A stretch of 64,000 nucleotides of DNA from Mesorhizobium sp. WSM2240 (GTDB taxonomy: Bacteria; Pseudomonadota; Alphaproteobacteria; Rhizobiales; Rhizobiaceae), in NCBI RefSeq assembly GCF_040438645.1, contig NZ_CP159253.1, forward strand, positions 992,001 through 1,056,000, given 5' to 3'. Position numbers and translations under genes: made by a program. This document shows, one piece after another, positions 28,430 through 38,046 of the stretch. Below the pieces are notes generated by a model. The model was given only the letters and a program-made list of their open reading frames with translations. It was not told the DNA's origin and searched no databases. Positions within the stretch are counted from its first letter, which is position 1. Each line of letters starts with the position of its first letter.

Positions 28430-29641
28430 TAAAAGTTTAAACTTAATCTGACAGACGGTGTCACAGGCTGAAGCTTAAGCCGAGGCGGGCGCTGAGTGGT
28501 CAGGGTTCGCAGCGCCCGGCCTCGGCGTTCGAAAGGATACCGACATGACCAGGATCAGAAGATCATTCGCGCCAAGGTGGGGCTGCTGAAGCTGGCCAAG
28601 CAACTCGGCAATGTCAGTCAGGCCTGCAAGATGATGGGCTATTCGCGCGACAGCTTCTACCGGTTCAAGGAGCTTTATGAGACCGGTGGTGAGCTGGCGC
28701 TGCAGGAGATGACGCGCAGAAGCCGCTGCTGGCCAACCGCACGCCTCCGGAGATCGAGGCGATCATCCTCGAGCTGACGATGGAATATCCGGCCTACGGG
28801 CAGATGCGGATTGCCAACGGGCTGCGCAAGCTTGGCCATTCGGTCTCGCCATCGGGCGTGCGCGGGGCAGCGGCATGCTCTGGAGACGATGAAGAAGCGG
28901 CTGAAGGCGCTCGAGGCGAAGGTCGCCCAGGACGGGATCATCCTCACCGAGAGCCAGCTCGCCGCGCTGGAGAAGGCCAAGCTGGACAAGGAGGCGCATG
29001 GCGAGTTTGAGAGCGAATACCCCGGCTGTTGCAGCGGCCAGGACACCTTTTACGTCGGCAACATGAAAGGGGTGGGGCCGCATCTACCAGCAGACCTTTA
29101 TCGACACCTATTCGAGGATCGCCTTTGCCAAGCTCTAAGACCGCAAGACGCCGATCACCGCCGCCGATCTCTTGAACGATCGCGTGGTGCCGTTCTTCGA
29201 CGCCCATGAGGTGAAGCTCATTCGCGTACTGACCGACCGCGGCACCGAATATTGCGGCAATCCGGAGCGGCATGAATACGAGCTCTATCTGGCGGTCGAG
29301 GATATCGACCATTCCCGCACCAAGACCAAGAACCCGCAAACGAATGGCATCGTGGAGCGGTTCCAGAAGACGGTGCTGGACGAGTTCTATCGCGTCGCCT
29401 TCCGCAAGAAGATTTACGGCTCGATCGAGGAGTAGCAAGCCGATCTGGATGAAGGGGTCAGAAGCTACTATGAGGCGCGGCCACATCAAGGGCGCTGGTG
29501 CTTCGGCAAGACACCGATGCAGACCTTCCTTGACGCGGTGCCGATGGCGAGGGAGAAAGTGATCGCTGCCTGATCCCTGTCGGACAGGCACACCAGACCA
29601 TTCTCAGACGCCAACCGTCCGATCAAGCACAAACTTCTACG
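28430..29641 (+). mobile_element. IS481-family element, decayed
   Basis: The left end TTTAAACTTAATCTGACAG (from 28436) and the right end ACCGTCCGATCAAGCACAAA (from about 29609) are imperfect inverted repeats. Between them lies MTRIR, then [40 protein letters not shown] and KNPQTNGIVERFQKTVLDEF of an IS481 transposase. There are several frameshifts and an in-frame TAG after SIEE. Confidence 0.75.
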
Positions 29642-30108
29642 CGAGATTGTTCCGCCTCATTCTTCTGATCCCATCAAGCCGACGGCCGAGCGCCGATCCC
29701 GCAGAAAAGCATGACCCCGCGAAAGACATCACGCGCCGGCGAAGCGGGAAGCTGGACAAGCGCTTCAACCTGACGAATAGAAAAGCAACCCCCGTTTGGT
29801 TACAGCAGCAAAGACTAGGACGGGCCGCCGCTCAGACCGTCGAACGTCTAGATCGCAGCCACCGCGCCTTAGGGAGTATGCCCAGCTCGTCCCCGAGCAC
29901 ACCCGGCCAAAGCTCCCAGTCACCGGGCCGCCGGCGCCCGAACAGCGGTCCAGCCTACGGTTCCGTAAGGGCAGCCGGCGGCCATCTGAAAATGCGATGG
30001 CACCGTCCGGGACATTATATTGGCGACCTCAATGCCAAACGGCGCATACTCCTGGTCAGAATTCGAACCGCGACCTTCTTCAAGATAGTCCAGCAGAAAT
30101 CGAGCGAA

Positions 30109-31368
30109 GTGAAAGTGCAGATCAAGGACATTCTTCTCGCGCCTGGTAGTGGAGCATTTTTCTATGACGACCAGGCTGCGATCAGGGCTGGTGCAGCCCA
30201 GGATGGTCTCATCCATCTCGGCGAGCCAATAACGCCCGGGTTCACGTCAATTCGCGTTCCGGCAACTTCACTCAGCATCGGGCTCGTCCTTGCGGACGAC
30301 ACCGTTGTTTGGGGCGACATGATGGGCGTTCAGTACTCTGGTGCCGGCGACCGCGATCCTCTCTTTGAAACTGCTCAAATTTGGGATTTGACGTCGCAGG
30401 TTATGGTGCCCCGGCTTCTCGATGTCGATGCCTCTCGTTACCTTCATGCGTGTGCGAAGGTTTTCGAGCCCTTTGAACACAAGCGATTGCCTCTCGCGAT
30501 CGAGTATGGGGTCAGCCAAGCGCTGCTTCGAGTCGCGGCCTACCTCCAGCGCACCACCATGGCAGAGGTTATATGCGCTGAATTTGGCTTACTGCTGCCA
30601 ACGCGCAGGGTGCCGATTTACTGTCAGAGTGGTGACGCTCGCGAAATTAACGTCGATAAGATGGTTCTGAAGGGCGTGGATGTGCTTCCCCACGGTCTGA
30701 TCAACTCACGGCAGAAATTCGGCGTTAACGGCCAGACGTTCGTGGAGTTTGTCAAGTGGGTTGCGACGCGCACGCGTGAAATCGGCCGCCCCGGCTATCA
30801 CCCGGTGCTGCATTTCGATGTGTATGGTTGGATAGGGCTGGAATTCGGCCTAGAGCCGCAGCGGATCGCCGACTTTATCTGCGGGGTTGCCGATACCGTT
30901 CCGGGCTTTACGCTCAATATCGAGTGCCCGGCGGATTTTGGCTCGACGCAAGCCCAAATTGATAACTACGCCCGGATTGTATCGATTTTGGATGACCGGG
31001 GTTCCAGCGCTCGCATTGTCGTAGACGAGAGGTGCAATACGCTCGAGGACATCCAGCTCTTTGCCGAAGCAAAAGCCGCGCATCTCGTCCAAATCAAAAC
31101 CCCCGATGTCGGCTCAATTGCCGACACAGCGCGTGCCGTTCTCCTGTGCAAGGCAAACAAAGTCGGAGCGTATGTCGGAGGAAGCTGTACCGAGACAGAT
31201 CTCTCCGCACAGGCTTCGGTCCATGTATCAGTGGCAACCCAGGCCGATATGATGCTTGCAAAGCCCGGAATGGGTGTTGACGAGGCATTCTCGATTGTTG
31301 GGAATGAACAAAACCGATTGCTGGCGATGCTGAATCGTCGTCGGGCTCAGAACGAAAACGTTGGATGA
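30109..31368 (+). CDS. 3-Methylaspartate ammonia-lyase
   Basis: A 419-residue enolase-superfamily enzyme starting at a GTG (VKVQIKDILLAPGSGAFFYD); the frame is open further upstream, but family homology begins here. Segments matching known methylaspartases are QYSGAGDRDPLFE, DKMVLKGVDVLPHGLINSRQ, HFDVYGWIGLEF, VQIKTPDVG (with the catalytic Lys), GGSCTETDLSAQ and LAKPGMGVDEAF. The enzyme interconverts threo-3-methylaspartate and mesaconate plus ammonia. No glutamate mutase gene is visible, so the source of methylaspartate is unclear; the enzyme might run in the amination direction or act on a related amino acid. A CoA-transferase fragment follows 15 bases downstream. Bases 29642-30108 show no other gene. 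Confidence 0.9.
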   Translation: MKVQIKDILLAPGSGAFFYDDQAAIRAGAAQDGLIHLGEPITPGFTSIRVPATSLSIGLVLADDTVVWGDMMGVQYSGAGDRDPLFETAQIWDLTSQVMVPRLLDVDASRYLHACAKVFEPFEHKRLPLAIEYGVSQALLRVAAYLQRTTMAEVICAEFGLLLPTRRVPIYCQSGDAREINVDKMVLKGVDVLPHGLINSRQKFGVNGQTFVEFVKWVATRTREIGRPGYHPVLHFDVYGWIGLEFGLEPQRIADFICGVADTVPGFTLNIECPADFGSTQAQIDNYARIVSILDDRGSSARIVVDERCNTLEDIQLFAEAKAAHLVQIKTPDVGSIADTARAVLLCKANKVGAYVGGSCTETDLSAQASVHVSVATQADMMLAKPGMGVDEAFSIVGNEQNRLLAMLNRRRAQNENVG

Positions 31369-31383
31369 AGAGCACGGTGTCGC

Positions 31384-31480
31384 ATGCAGAACTCTCTTGA
31401 AGGGGTCACCGTCGTTGCGGTGGAACAGGCCGTGGCGGCGCCTTACGCATCGTCGCGACTCGCGGACGCTGGCGCCCAGG
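31384..31480 (+). pseudogene. CaiB/BaiF-type CoA-transferase, N-terminal stump
   Basis: MQNSLEGVTVVAVEQAVAAP, then YASSRLADAGA, is the typical start of a family III CoA-transferase (LEGV-VV-VEQAVAAP-A-R-LADLGA). It follows the methylaspartase stop by 15 bases, as expected for a mesaconate CoA-transferase in a methylaspartate-type pathway. After 31 residues it is cut by a traB fragment. Confidence 0.7.
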
Positions 31481-31735
31481 CGCATCTCTTCGCCAATCCC
31501 GTGGTCGAGCTCGCCGGCCGGCAGATCGCGCCGCTGATCTGCTACGAGCAGCTCATCGTCTGGCCGGTCCTGCAGTCGATGCTGTACAGGCCAGACGCGA
31601 TTATGGCCACGGGCAATGGCTGGTCGACCATCGGAACCTCGATCGTCTCCATCCAGAACGCCAGGCGATCGCCTGGGCGCAGCTGTGCGGGCTGCCGCAC
31701 GTCACCGCCTTCAACAAATGGACAGGGAGCTGCCC
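31477..31735 (+). pseudogene. TraB conjugal-transfer protein fragment
   Basis: HLFANPVVELAGRQIAPLIC, then YEQLIVWPVLQSMLYRPDAI and MATGNGWSTIG, resembles the C-terminal amidase-like region of rhizobial plasmid TraB. A frameshift near 31670 moves it to AWAQLCGLPHVTAFNKW. It is truncated at both ends. Confidence 0.65.
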
Positions 31736-32045
31736 ATGGTCGACGCCGCCCTCATTCCGCACTGTGACGATCCCGATCTGAAGCCGGCAACCGTCGAGAA
31801 ATTCATTGAGCAGGCGGGGTCACCCGATCCGCTAGCCGTCACGGTAAGACCCGGCAATCGGTTCGTGCTCGTTCCTCGGCGAGCACGCCAGACCAAGCAT
31901 GACCCTTCTCCACCGGCATGTCGGCAACGCTGTGGTGCGCGTCGGCGTCGCCCGACATCCGGCAAGCCTTGGCGTCGCCCACGTGTTCTGAACCCCGACC
32001 TAGTCGATGCCCTGCGCCAACATCCGTATGGGTGCAAACCGGAGC
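31736..32045 (+). pseudogene. TraH conjugal-transfer protein, frameshifted
   Basis: MVDAALIPHCDDPDLKPATV, then EKFIEQAGSPDPLAVTVRPG and NRFVLV, is the start of a rhizobial TraH. A shifted frame continues HVGNAVVRVGVARHPASLGV and, after stops, CANIRMG. The traB-traH order is that of rhizobial symbiotic plasmids. The copy is dead. Bases 32046-32480 have no gene but contain a stretch related to the upstream region of M24 copy 1. Confidence 0.65.
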
Positions 32046-32480
32046 GACGGCCGCCCATCTCGGTTCTAGATGATGCGGGTACACAACCTATATTTGACGA
32101 GAGCATCCTTGCTAAAGATGCTCTACAGAGGTTCACAAATCGGCAAAGTGCCAACCGGGCACATCAAGCAAGCGGAATAATAAATGCGCAACATTGAAGC
32201 CCTCCGGATTTGCAGATTTCGGCAACCGAGTGGAGCCGCATTCTCCACCCGAATCCCTAGTGAAGGCGGGCACAGACGCCTTGCCGATGGAGAGCCCTCG
32301 AACAAGCGCTAGTCCTCGCAGGTTCCAAGCAACATGCGCCCAGAGGACCATACTGCTGAGCGCGGCAAACATCTGTTGCGTGTTTTTTGCTGATCAGCGC
32401 ACGAAGTTACGCTACGAGGAAAGCAAAACCGGATTGATTGCTTGAAGCAGTCGTCAAGTATCAAAACAGGAGAGTGGGAT

Positions 32481-33638
32481 ATGACAGCATTTAGTCAGGA
32501 TGAATATCGCGAACGGACAGCGCGACTGCGTAAGAAAATGGCCGAGCGAGGCATTGATACGCTGCTTGTGTTAAGTGAAGCAAACATGAACTGGCTCACT
32601 GGTTACGAAGGGTTTTCCGACTACGTTCCGCAACTCGCTCTTGTGTGCCAAGACGAGGAAGATCCATGGCTCATATTGCGTGAGATGGACGTTCTGTGTT
32701 GCCCGGTCAGTTCTTACCTACCGGAATCACGCATCCTTAGCTATCCAGAGAGATACATCACTTCCGGTCAGCACACGGCATGGGAGCCCATTGGTGAGCT
32801 TGTTCGCGAGCGCAGCAAGTCGAGCCGTATTGGGGTCGAACTCTCAGGCAAAGTGCTTGGCGTGAAGGGCCATGCTGTCTTGAGCAAGAGTTTAGGCGTC
32901 TCTGAGTTCATCGATGCCGATGGGGTGGTTGCCGCGCTGAAGGCGATAAAATCACCTTCAGAGCTGGCCTACATGGAGCAGGCGGGAAAGATCGTGGATA
33001 GGGCTATGCAGGTCGGCAGGCTCGCAATCTCTGTTGGCGCCCGAGAATGCGACGTAGGCGCCGCCGTAAACCATGCTTTGTACACGGGCACTCCGGAATT
33101 TCCGGGCTGGACCTCCCGCAGTCCTATCTCCATGAATGTAGGCTCCCCTGCGAACGCGGTACATCTTACCTGGACTGATGGGCGTTACAAAATGGGATGC
33201 CAGACTAATTTCGAGCTCGGCGCGTTCCGTCACCGATATGCCTGCGCACTGGCGCGGACGGTATTTTTGGGAGAGCCAAACGCCAGATCGCGGCACGTGC
33301 ACCAAGCGTGCGTTGACGGTTTCCTCGCAGCCTTTGAAGCCATACGGCCCGGAGTGAGGTGCAGCGATGTTGAGCGAGCTTTTCGACTCGAATTTGGACC
33401 CCGAGGTGTGAGAAAGGAATCCAGAATCGGATACGCGATAGGCATTGATTGGGTGGAAGGCGGTGCGAACTTCCAGGAGGGAGATGAGACCGTGCTTCAG
33501 GCCAACATGACCTTCCACCTCCTCATTGGCATCTTTGAAAAGACCGATGGTTACATCTTCAGTGAGACCGTTCGCGTGACAGATAATGGCGCGAAGTCGC
33601 TCAGCAATATGTCACGCGACCTGCTGGTAAATTACTGA
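32481..33638 (+). CDS. M24-family creatinase/ectoine-hydrolase-like amidohydrolase, copy 2
   Basis: A 385-residue protein from the ATG at 32481, with AGGAG about seven bases upstream. The longer frame from 32442 lacks a ribosome site. It is nearly identical to copy 1 (19984-21141); visible differences are the second residue and YITSGQHTAW against YIATGQFTAW. The metal-ligand Asp pair of aminopeptidases is replaced by FELGAFRHRY, so a creatinase/DoeA-type hydrolysis of a small amide is the best guess. Identity stops immediately after the stop codon. Bases 33639-34207 show no gene. Confidence 0.85.
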   Translation: MTAFSQDEYRERTARLRKKMAERGIDTLLVLSEANMNWLTGYEGFSDYVPQLALVCQDEEDPWLILREMDVLCCPVSSYLPESRILSYPERYITSGQHTAWEPIGELVRERSKSSRIGVELSGKVLGVKGHAVLSKSLGVSEFIDADGVVAALKAIKSPSELAYMEQAGKIVDRAMQVGRLAISVGARECDVGAAVNHALYTGTPEFPGWTSRSPISMNVGSPANAVHLTWTDGRYKMGCQTNFELGAFRHRYACALARTVFLGEPNARSRHVHQACVDGFLAAFEAIRPGVRCSDVERAFRLEFGPRGVRKESRIGYAIGIDWVEGGANFQEGDETVLQANMTFHLLIGIFEKTDGYIFSETVRVTDNGAKSLSNMSRDLLVNY

Positions 33639-34207
33639 CCGTTTTTTTAAGATTGCGACGCCGGCGTGGCACCAATGCGCTGCGCCGGCATGCAGCACCA
33701 CCAGGCTGCGCTAGTGTCGTGACTCCAGCATTTGTTTTTTGCACTGGACGGCCATTTTGAGGAGTTCGCCCGCAGGCTTGGGGTGGTCGTTCAGGTTTTC
33801 CAAGATGGCGCTCTCAAGTGGCTTCCGTGGCAGGTCACACCACGCAACGACGTCGCACGTCTAGATGGCAACACTTGTTTCACCGCTACGGCCTGCGCCA
33901 CATGGCCCGTTTCCTTACTCCGGCGACCGGCGCGGCGAACAAACGGCGAGCGCGGTGAAAACTGAGCCCACGTGAAGATCGGCATATGACGTCAGGGTCG
34001 CCGGTGGCGGAGCCTAACTCCGCCAGGCGACTTAACTGCGGCCAGGCGGGCGCGAAGTTGTGCCATCGCACGATCCGCCTCGAGAGTTGCGGCGCGAATC
34101 TCCGGAATATAATGCTTCGACGCCGACCACGCGATATAAGTGGTATGCGCGGATTCTCGGGCGTTGCAGTAAGAGATTGCTCAGATTCGAACTTTAGAGG
34201 GTGATCG

Positions 34208-35635
34208 TCAGCTTGCCCCAGCTCTAACTTTTGGTCGACGGTCGCTCCACGGTCTGGCTTCCTCGAGATCTCGTGCCACACGGACTAGCGTGGCCTCGTC
34301 ACCGAAGCGGCCGACGATCTGAATACCAATCGGCAGCCCATTGGCATCTTGTGCCAAAGGCAAGGACACAGAGGGTTGTCCGGTGACGTTGAATAGACCA
34401 GTGTACTGACACATGGTCGTATCCGCTTCCACGAATTCCTCTGCGGAGATGGTCTGGTTGGTCGCAGAATAGATGCCGCCATGCGGCATGGCGACGATTG
34501 GAAGTGTGGGGGTCAGGAGTATATCGAAGGGGTGAATTGCCTCGCCCACGCGGAAACGCATTTTCCGGAGGGCCTCTTGTAAGTCCGCTGCTCGGGAAAG
34601 AGGCAAATTGCGGCCATATTCATACCGCTTGAGGGTGACGGGCTCCAAAGTGTCCGCGCTGAGAGTGCGCCCCATAGCGCGCGCCGCTTCTTCGAGCCAA
34701 CTCGCGGTCAACGAAGAGTACGTTCTGCTGTACTCGATGGGCTCATATGGCGGCTCGATGTCAGTTACCGTGTGCCCCATTTCCTGGAGAAGCGTTGCCG
34801 TGGCCTCGACAGAGTGCAACACTTCCGCCTCGAGGTTCACCGCGCCCCAACTCGTTCTCGCGACTCCAACTCGCAGACGGCCGGTAGGCTGTGAGAGCTC
34901 GTCCACATAAGGACGGATCGGCTGGACGATGACAAATGGATCGCCGGGATGAGGACCAGAAAAAACGTCCAAAGCGGCCGCCATGTCGCGCACAGTTCGA
35001 CAAAGAACAAATTCGCGGTTGCGACCAAACGATGCGTCCTGATTATTAGGGCCGCCGGAAACACGTCCTCGGGAGGGGTTCAGGCCGACAAGGCCGCACC
35101 AGGACGCCGGAATCCGGATTGAGCCTCCGCCATCATTGCCATGGGCAATAGGAGTTATTCCGGCGGCCACAGCCGCTGCTGCGCCCCCTGAGGAGCCTCC
35201 TGCGGAGCGTGCCAAATCCCATGGATTACCGGTGATGCCATTGAGAATCGATTCGGTCATCACGGTAGCTGCAAGCTCAGGCGTCGTCGTTCTTCCTATA
35301 GTCCGAAGCCCCGCCTCCCGCGCGCGACAAAAAAAATAGCTGTCGATATCGGAGCGGCAGCCTTTGAACAGACGGCTTCCATTTTCCTGGAGGCGGCCAG
35401 CTTCGCTGGCGCCGTAATCCTTGCGAAGGAATGGCACGCCATGGAAAAGCCCTGCGTCCACGCCGGCAACGGTCTCCGCATCTTCGTAGAATTCGATGAC
35501 GGCGTTGATGCGCGGATTGACCTCGTCGTGGGCTTGGCGGGCCAGCCGCGTCAATTCCAAGGGCGTCACTTCGCCCGAGTTCACGAGAGAGGCCAAACCG
35601 GTGGCGTCGTAATCTACGTATTCACTTAGACTCAT
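34208..35635 (-). CDS. Amidase-signature family amidase
   Basis: A 475-residue protein from the ATG at 35635, with GGAG about ten bases upstream; the longer frame to 35698 is not needed. The Ser-cisSer-Lys machinery is visible: K72 in FLRKDYG, the GGSSGG loop at about 146-151, and nucleophile S172 in DGGGSIRIPASWCGLVG. It hydrolyses an amide to acid and ammonia or amine; the substrate is unknown. It heads a minus-strand group with amino-acid transport genes, so removing an amide or acyl group from an imported compound is plausible. Confidence 0.88.
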   Translation of the reverse strand: MSLSEYVDYDATGLASLVNSGEVTPLELTRLARQAHDEVNPRINAVIEFYEDAETVAGVDAGLFHGVPFLRKDYGASEAGRLQENGSRLFKGCRSDIDSYFFCRAREAGLRTIGRTTTPELAATVMTESILNGITGNPWDLARSAGGSSGGAAAAVAAGITPIAHGNDGGGSIRIPASWCGLVGLNPSRGRVSGGPNNQDASFGRNREFVLCRTVRDMAAALDVFSGPHPGDPFVIVQPIRPYVDELSQPTGRLRVGVARTSWGAVNLEAEVLHSVEATATLLQEMGHTVTDIEPPYEPIEYSRTYSSLTASWLEEAARAMGRTLSADTLEPVTLKRYEYGRNLPLSRAADLQEALRKMRFRVGEAIHPFDILLTPTLPIVAMPHGGIYSATNQTISAEEFVEADTTMCQYTGLFNVTGQPSVSLPLAQDANGLPIGIQIVGRFGDEATLVRVARDLEEARPWSDRRPKVRAGAS

Positions 35636-35754
35636 GGAAGCTATTCTCCATTTGATTTTGTTGCTGCTGATTTCCGGTCGCGCGGAAAGCCGCAGCATGA
35701 AACGCTCGCCATTCCCATGAAGCTGGCATCTTGGCGCCTAACGGCGGCTTCTCA

Positions 35755-35924
35755 TTAGGTGACTTGAGAAAGGTGGCGATGAGTTCCCGGCATGCTGTCC
35801 ACAGAATGCTGCCGCGCCAGAAATACTACCCGCTGCAGATCGGGCATCATCTGGGAGAGTCGTTCGGTCGAACGGATATTGCAGCACATGTCCAACTGTC
35901 CGTGAATCGTCACGGCTGGCATAT
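35755..35924 (-). pseudogene. Possible alpha/beta-hydrolase C-terminal fragment
   Basis: The minus strand reads DMPAVTIHGQLDMCCNIRST, ERLSQMMPDLQRVVFLARQH and a short tail to a TAA at 35755-35757. The P-V-T-I-H-G pattern and the late histidine resemble the C-terminal end of alpha/beta hydrolases. No N-terminal part exists. Confidence 0.35.
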
Positions 35925-35997
35925 CGCCACGTCGTGTTCAGGCTGGTAGGGGGCGCCGATAGGCACATCGCCGCTCTCGGCCCCTGAGCACACAGAT

Positions 35998-36060
35998 TGA
36001 GGCAAGGAACCATGGTTTTTGGACGAATACCTGGGTTACAACTGTGCCTCGATAGAGCAT
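35998..36060 (-). pseudogene. Amino-acid ABC permease, N-terminal stump
   Basis: MLYRGTVVTQVFVQKPWFLA directly follows binding protein 1. It parallels [20 protein letters not shown], the start of the complete permease at 40133. After about 20 residues the match ends. A whole binding-protein/permease pair therefore once stood here and was truncated. Confidence 0.7.
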
Positions 36061-36091
36061 GGGGGCAATCCTTAAAAAGAGTTCACGACCT

Positions 36092-36931
36092 TTACTGTTC
36101 GACGGTGTAATCCACCCCGTACCACTTCGTAGACAGCTTGGAGAGCGTGCCGTCATCCCTCATGCTCTTGATGGCGGCTGCTATCTTGTCACTGAACTCC
36201 TTGTCGCCATGTAGAACCGGAATTGCAGAGGGCGACGAGAACAGAGGGTCACCGAGCTGTTTGAACGGATAACCGGCCTTGAGCAAATTGGGGAGTTCTT
36301 GTTCCGTCATGAGGACCGCATCAAGACGAAGACCATCGCCGAGGCGAAGGTCGTCATACGCAATACTGTTGCTTTGGTAAGTCTTCACTTGGCCAGGCGT
36401 GAACTGGAATTGTATAGGCTTAGCGTTGATCCAGTTCGGCGTGAGCGTGTGATTGGCATAGGTCTCGTCCGCGGTGTTCGCCGTAACGCCGACCACCTTG
36501 CCGTCGAGATCGGAAAGCTTCGTCGCCTTACTATCCTTGTGAACGAGCGCGATCGTGCGAGTGTAGAAGTAGATGGCCGGAAAGTCGAATTTGTCGGTAC
36601 GAGCCTTGGTCGGCACCATCTGGCCCAGGGCCATGTCCCAACGGCCCTCCCACTTGCCCGCGGTTATGATGTCCCAGCCCGGCGTTACGAATTTGGCCTC
36701 CACGCCGAGGTATTTTGCGATGCCCTTGGCGACTTCCACATCATAACCATCGAGCTCGTGTTTGTCGTTCAAGAATGACATCGGCGCCCAATCGGTCCCG
36801 GCCGCCACTGTCAGCGTCTTTGTGGCAAGCACGCGATCCAGTACGGCCCCGGCATCGGCCGTGGTCGCCGAAGCCACGCACGCAACCGCGAGCGAGGCTG
36901 CAGCTGCTAACATTTTCATAAGCTTGTTCAT
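36092..36931 (-). CDS. Polar amino-acid ABC transporter binding protein 1
   Basis: A 279-residue periplasmic protein. Residues 1-27 (MNKLMKMLAAAASLAVACVA) are a signal peptide ending at an ADA-type cleavage site. The mature part has the family-3 solute-binding pattern LTVAAGTDWAPMSFLNDKHE, GYDVEVAKGIAKYLGVEAKF and a repeat of DL-GK-VGVTANTA. GGGAACATCGC precedes the ATG. A paralogue of the same length lies at 40194. A TCAACCT/AGGTTGA dyad lies about 90 bases upstream. It should deliver an amino-acid-like ligand to a permease; its own permease is a stump. Confidence 0.9.
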   Translation of the reverse strand: MNKLMKMLAAAASLAVACVASATTADAGAVLDRVLATKTLTVAAGTDWAPMSFLNDKHELDGYDVEVAKGIAKYLGVEAKFVTPGWDIITAGKWEGRWDMALGQMVPTKARTDKFDFPAIYFYTRTIALVHKDSKATKLSDLDGKVVGVTANTADETYANHTLTPNWINAKPIQFQFTPGQVKTYQSNSIAYDDLRLGDGLRLDAVLMTEQELPNLLKAGYPFKQLGDPLFSSPSAIPVLHGDKEFSDKIAAAIKSMRDDGTLSKLSTKWYGVDYTVEQ

Positions 36932-37021
36932 GCGATGTTCCCTTCTATTTGTCTTACAGATTTCATGCCCCGGCCGGTTCCCATGCTTGAGGCAATATGC
37001 GCGATGCATTCAATCCTAGTT

Positions 37022-37041
37022 CAACCTGCCAGTAGGTTGAC
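37022..37041. promoter_or_regulatory. Inverted repeat upstream of binding protein 1
   Basis: TCAACCT-gccagt-AGGTTGA is a perfect 7-bp dyad with a 6-base centre. It does not match the TTGCAACA-type sites found before the other transport and catabolic units, so binding protein 1 may be controlled differently. Confidence 0.4.
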
Positions 37042-37290
37042 AAGAACATTATCAATATCACGCCCATCTTGACCCTAGATGGCTACCAGCGCCGCGCTTC
37101 GCCGCGCGATTAGGAAAAGCTGACCAGCCGGCGTGGGTTTTGGCTCCTCGGAGCACAGATACATCAGATCGTCCGATACCAGTGATCCGGGCAAGTGTGG
37201 CGGTGATTGCGTGTTTCAGATGATATGGGGCGAGCAGCGAGGGTGTGGCATCCTTCGGCGCTTCAAGCATCCAGCAGAAGGAGCGTCCCC

Positions 37291-37950
37291 ATGTCGCAAT
37301 CTGTTGACGCGAGCCGGTCCCTTACCGCTCTTGAACAGGATAACACGATCGTCGCCGTCATCGAAATGAGGAAGGGCGAAGTGGCTGGTCGCCGCGCTGG
37401 TTCCGGGCTTCAAGCGCCAGCCGCTCAAGAAGCTCGATGCCGATGCGCCAGCTCTGTTGAAACTACTGCAGCGCTGGCGCGACGAAGCCGGACAGGCCGG
37501 GCACCCCATCAAGCGTATCGCCGTCGCCTATGAGGCGGCTGGCGACGGCTTCTGGTTGGCGCGCTGGCTGCGGGTTCAAGCCATCGAGGCCTACACCATC
37601 CACCCCGCCAGTGTTGCGGTGTCGCGCGAGCACCGCCGCGCCAAGACCGATCGCCTCGACACCGAGCTGTTGATGCGTGCCTTTCTTGGCTGGCTGCGCG
37701 GCGAGAAGCGCCATTGCAGTATGGCGGCAATCCCGACGCTCGAAGAGGAGGACGCGCGGCGGCCGAATCGCGAGCGGCAAACCTTGGTCGGTGAGCAGAC
37801 GCGGCTCGTCAACCGCATCAAGGCGATCCTCGCCCGCTTCGGCATCCGCCACTTGCGGCTGAGCCTACGCCAGGCTGCGGACAGGCTCGAGGCAATCCGC
37901 ACGGCTGAGGGGACGGCGCTGCCGCATAACACCCGCGCCGAGCTCCACCG
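37291..37950 (+). mobile_element. IS110-family remnant
   Basis: MSQSVDASRSLTALEQDNTI, then a frameshift to LKLLQRWRDEAGQAGHPIKR-like sequence, KTDRLDTELLMRAFLGWLRG and NTRAELHRF. It is a close relative of the element at 23131-24293. It is cut at about 37950 by an IS21 end, so the C-terminal domain is lost. Bases 37042-37290 are its left flank. Confidence 0.75.
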
Positions 37951-37969
37951 TTTCCACCCGAGGACCAAC

Positions 37970-38046
37970 GTCGTCAAACTGTCCGGGACTTAGCGAAGCA
38001 ACTGTCCGCGACTTAGCGGAATCGTTGTCCGGTTTTTGCGAAATGC
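37970..38046 (-). repeat. IS21-type terminal repeat, inverted copy
   Basis: Read on the minus strand: TTCGCAAAAACCGGACAA, then TTCCGCTAAGTCGCGGACAG and TTCGCTAAGTCCCGGACAG. This matches 17229-17297 on the plus strand. No IS21 genes are attached here. Bases 38047-38299 show no gene. Confidence 0.6.

Noticed and set aside
29647..30108. N-terminal extension of methylaspartase to 29647
   Set aside because: The frame is open, but its sequence is low-complexity and unlike the family, which begins near 30109.
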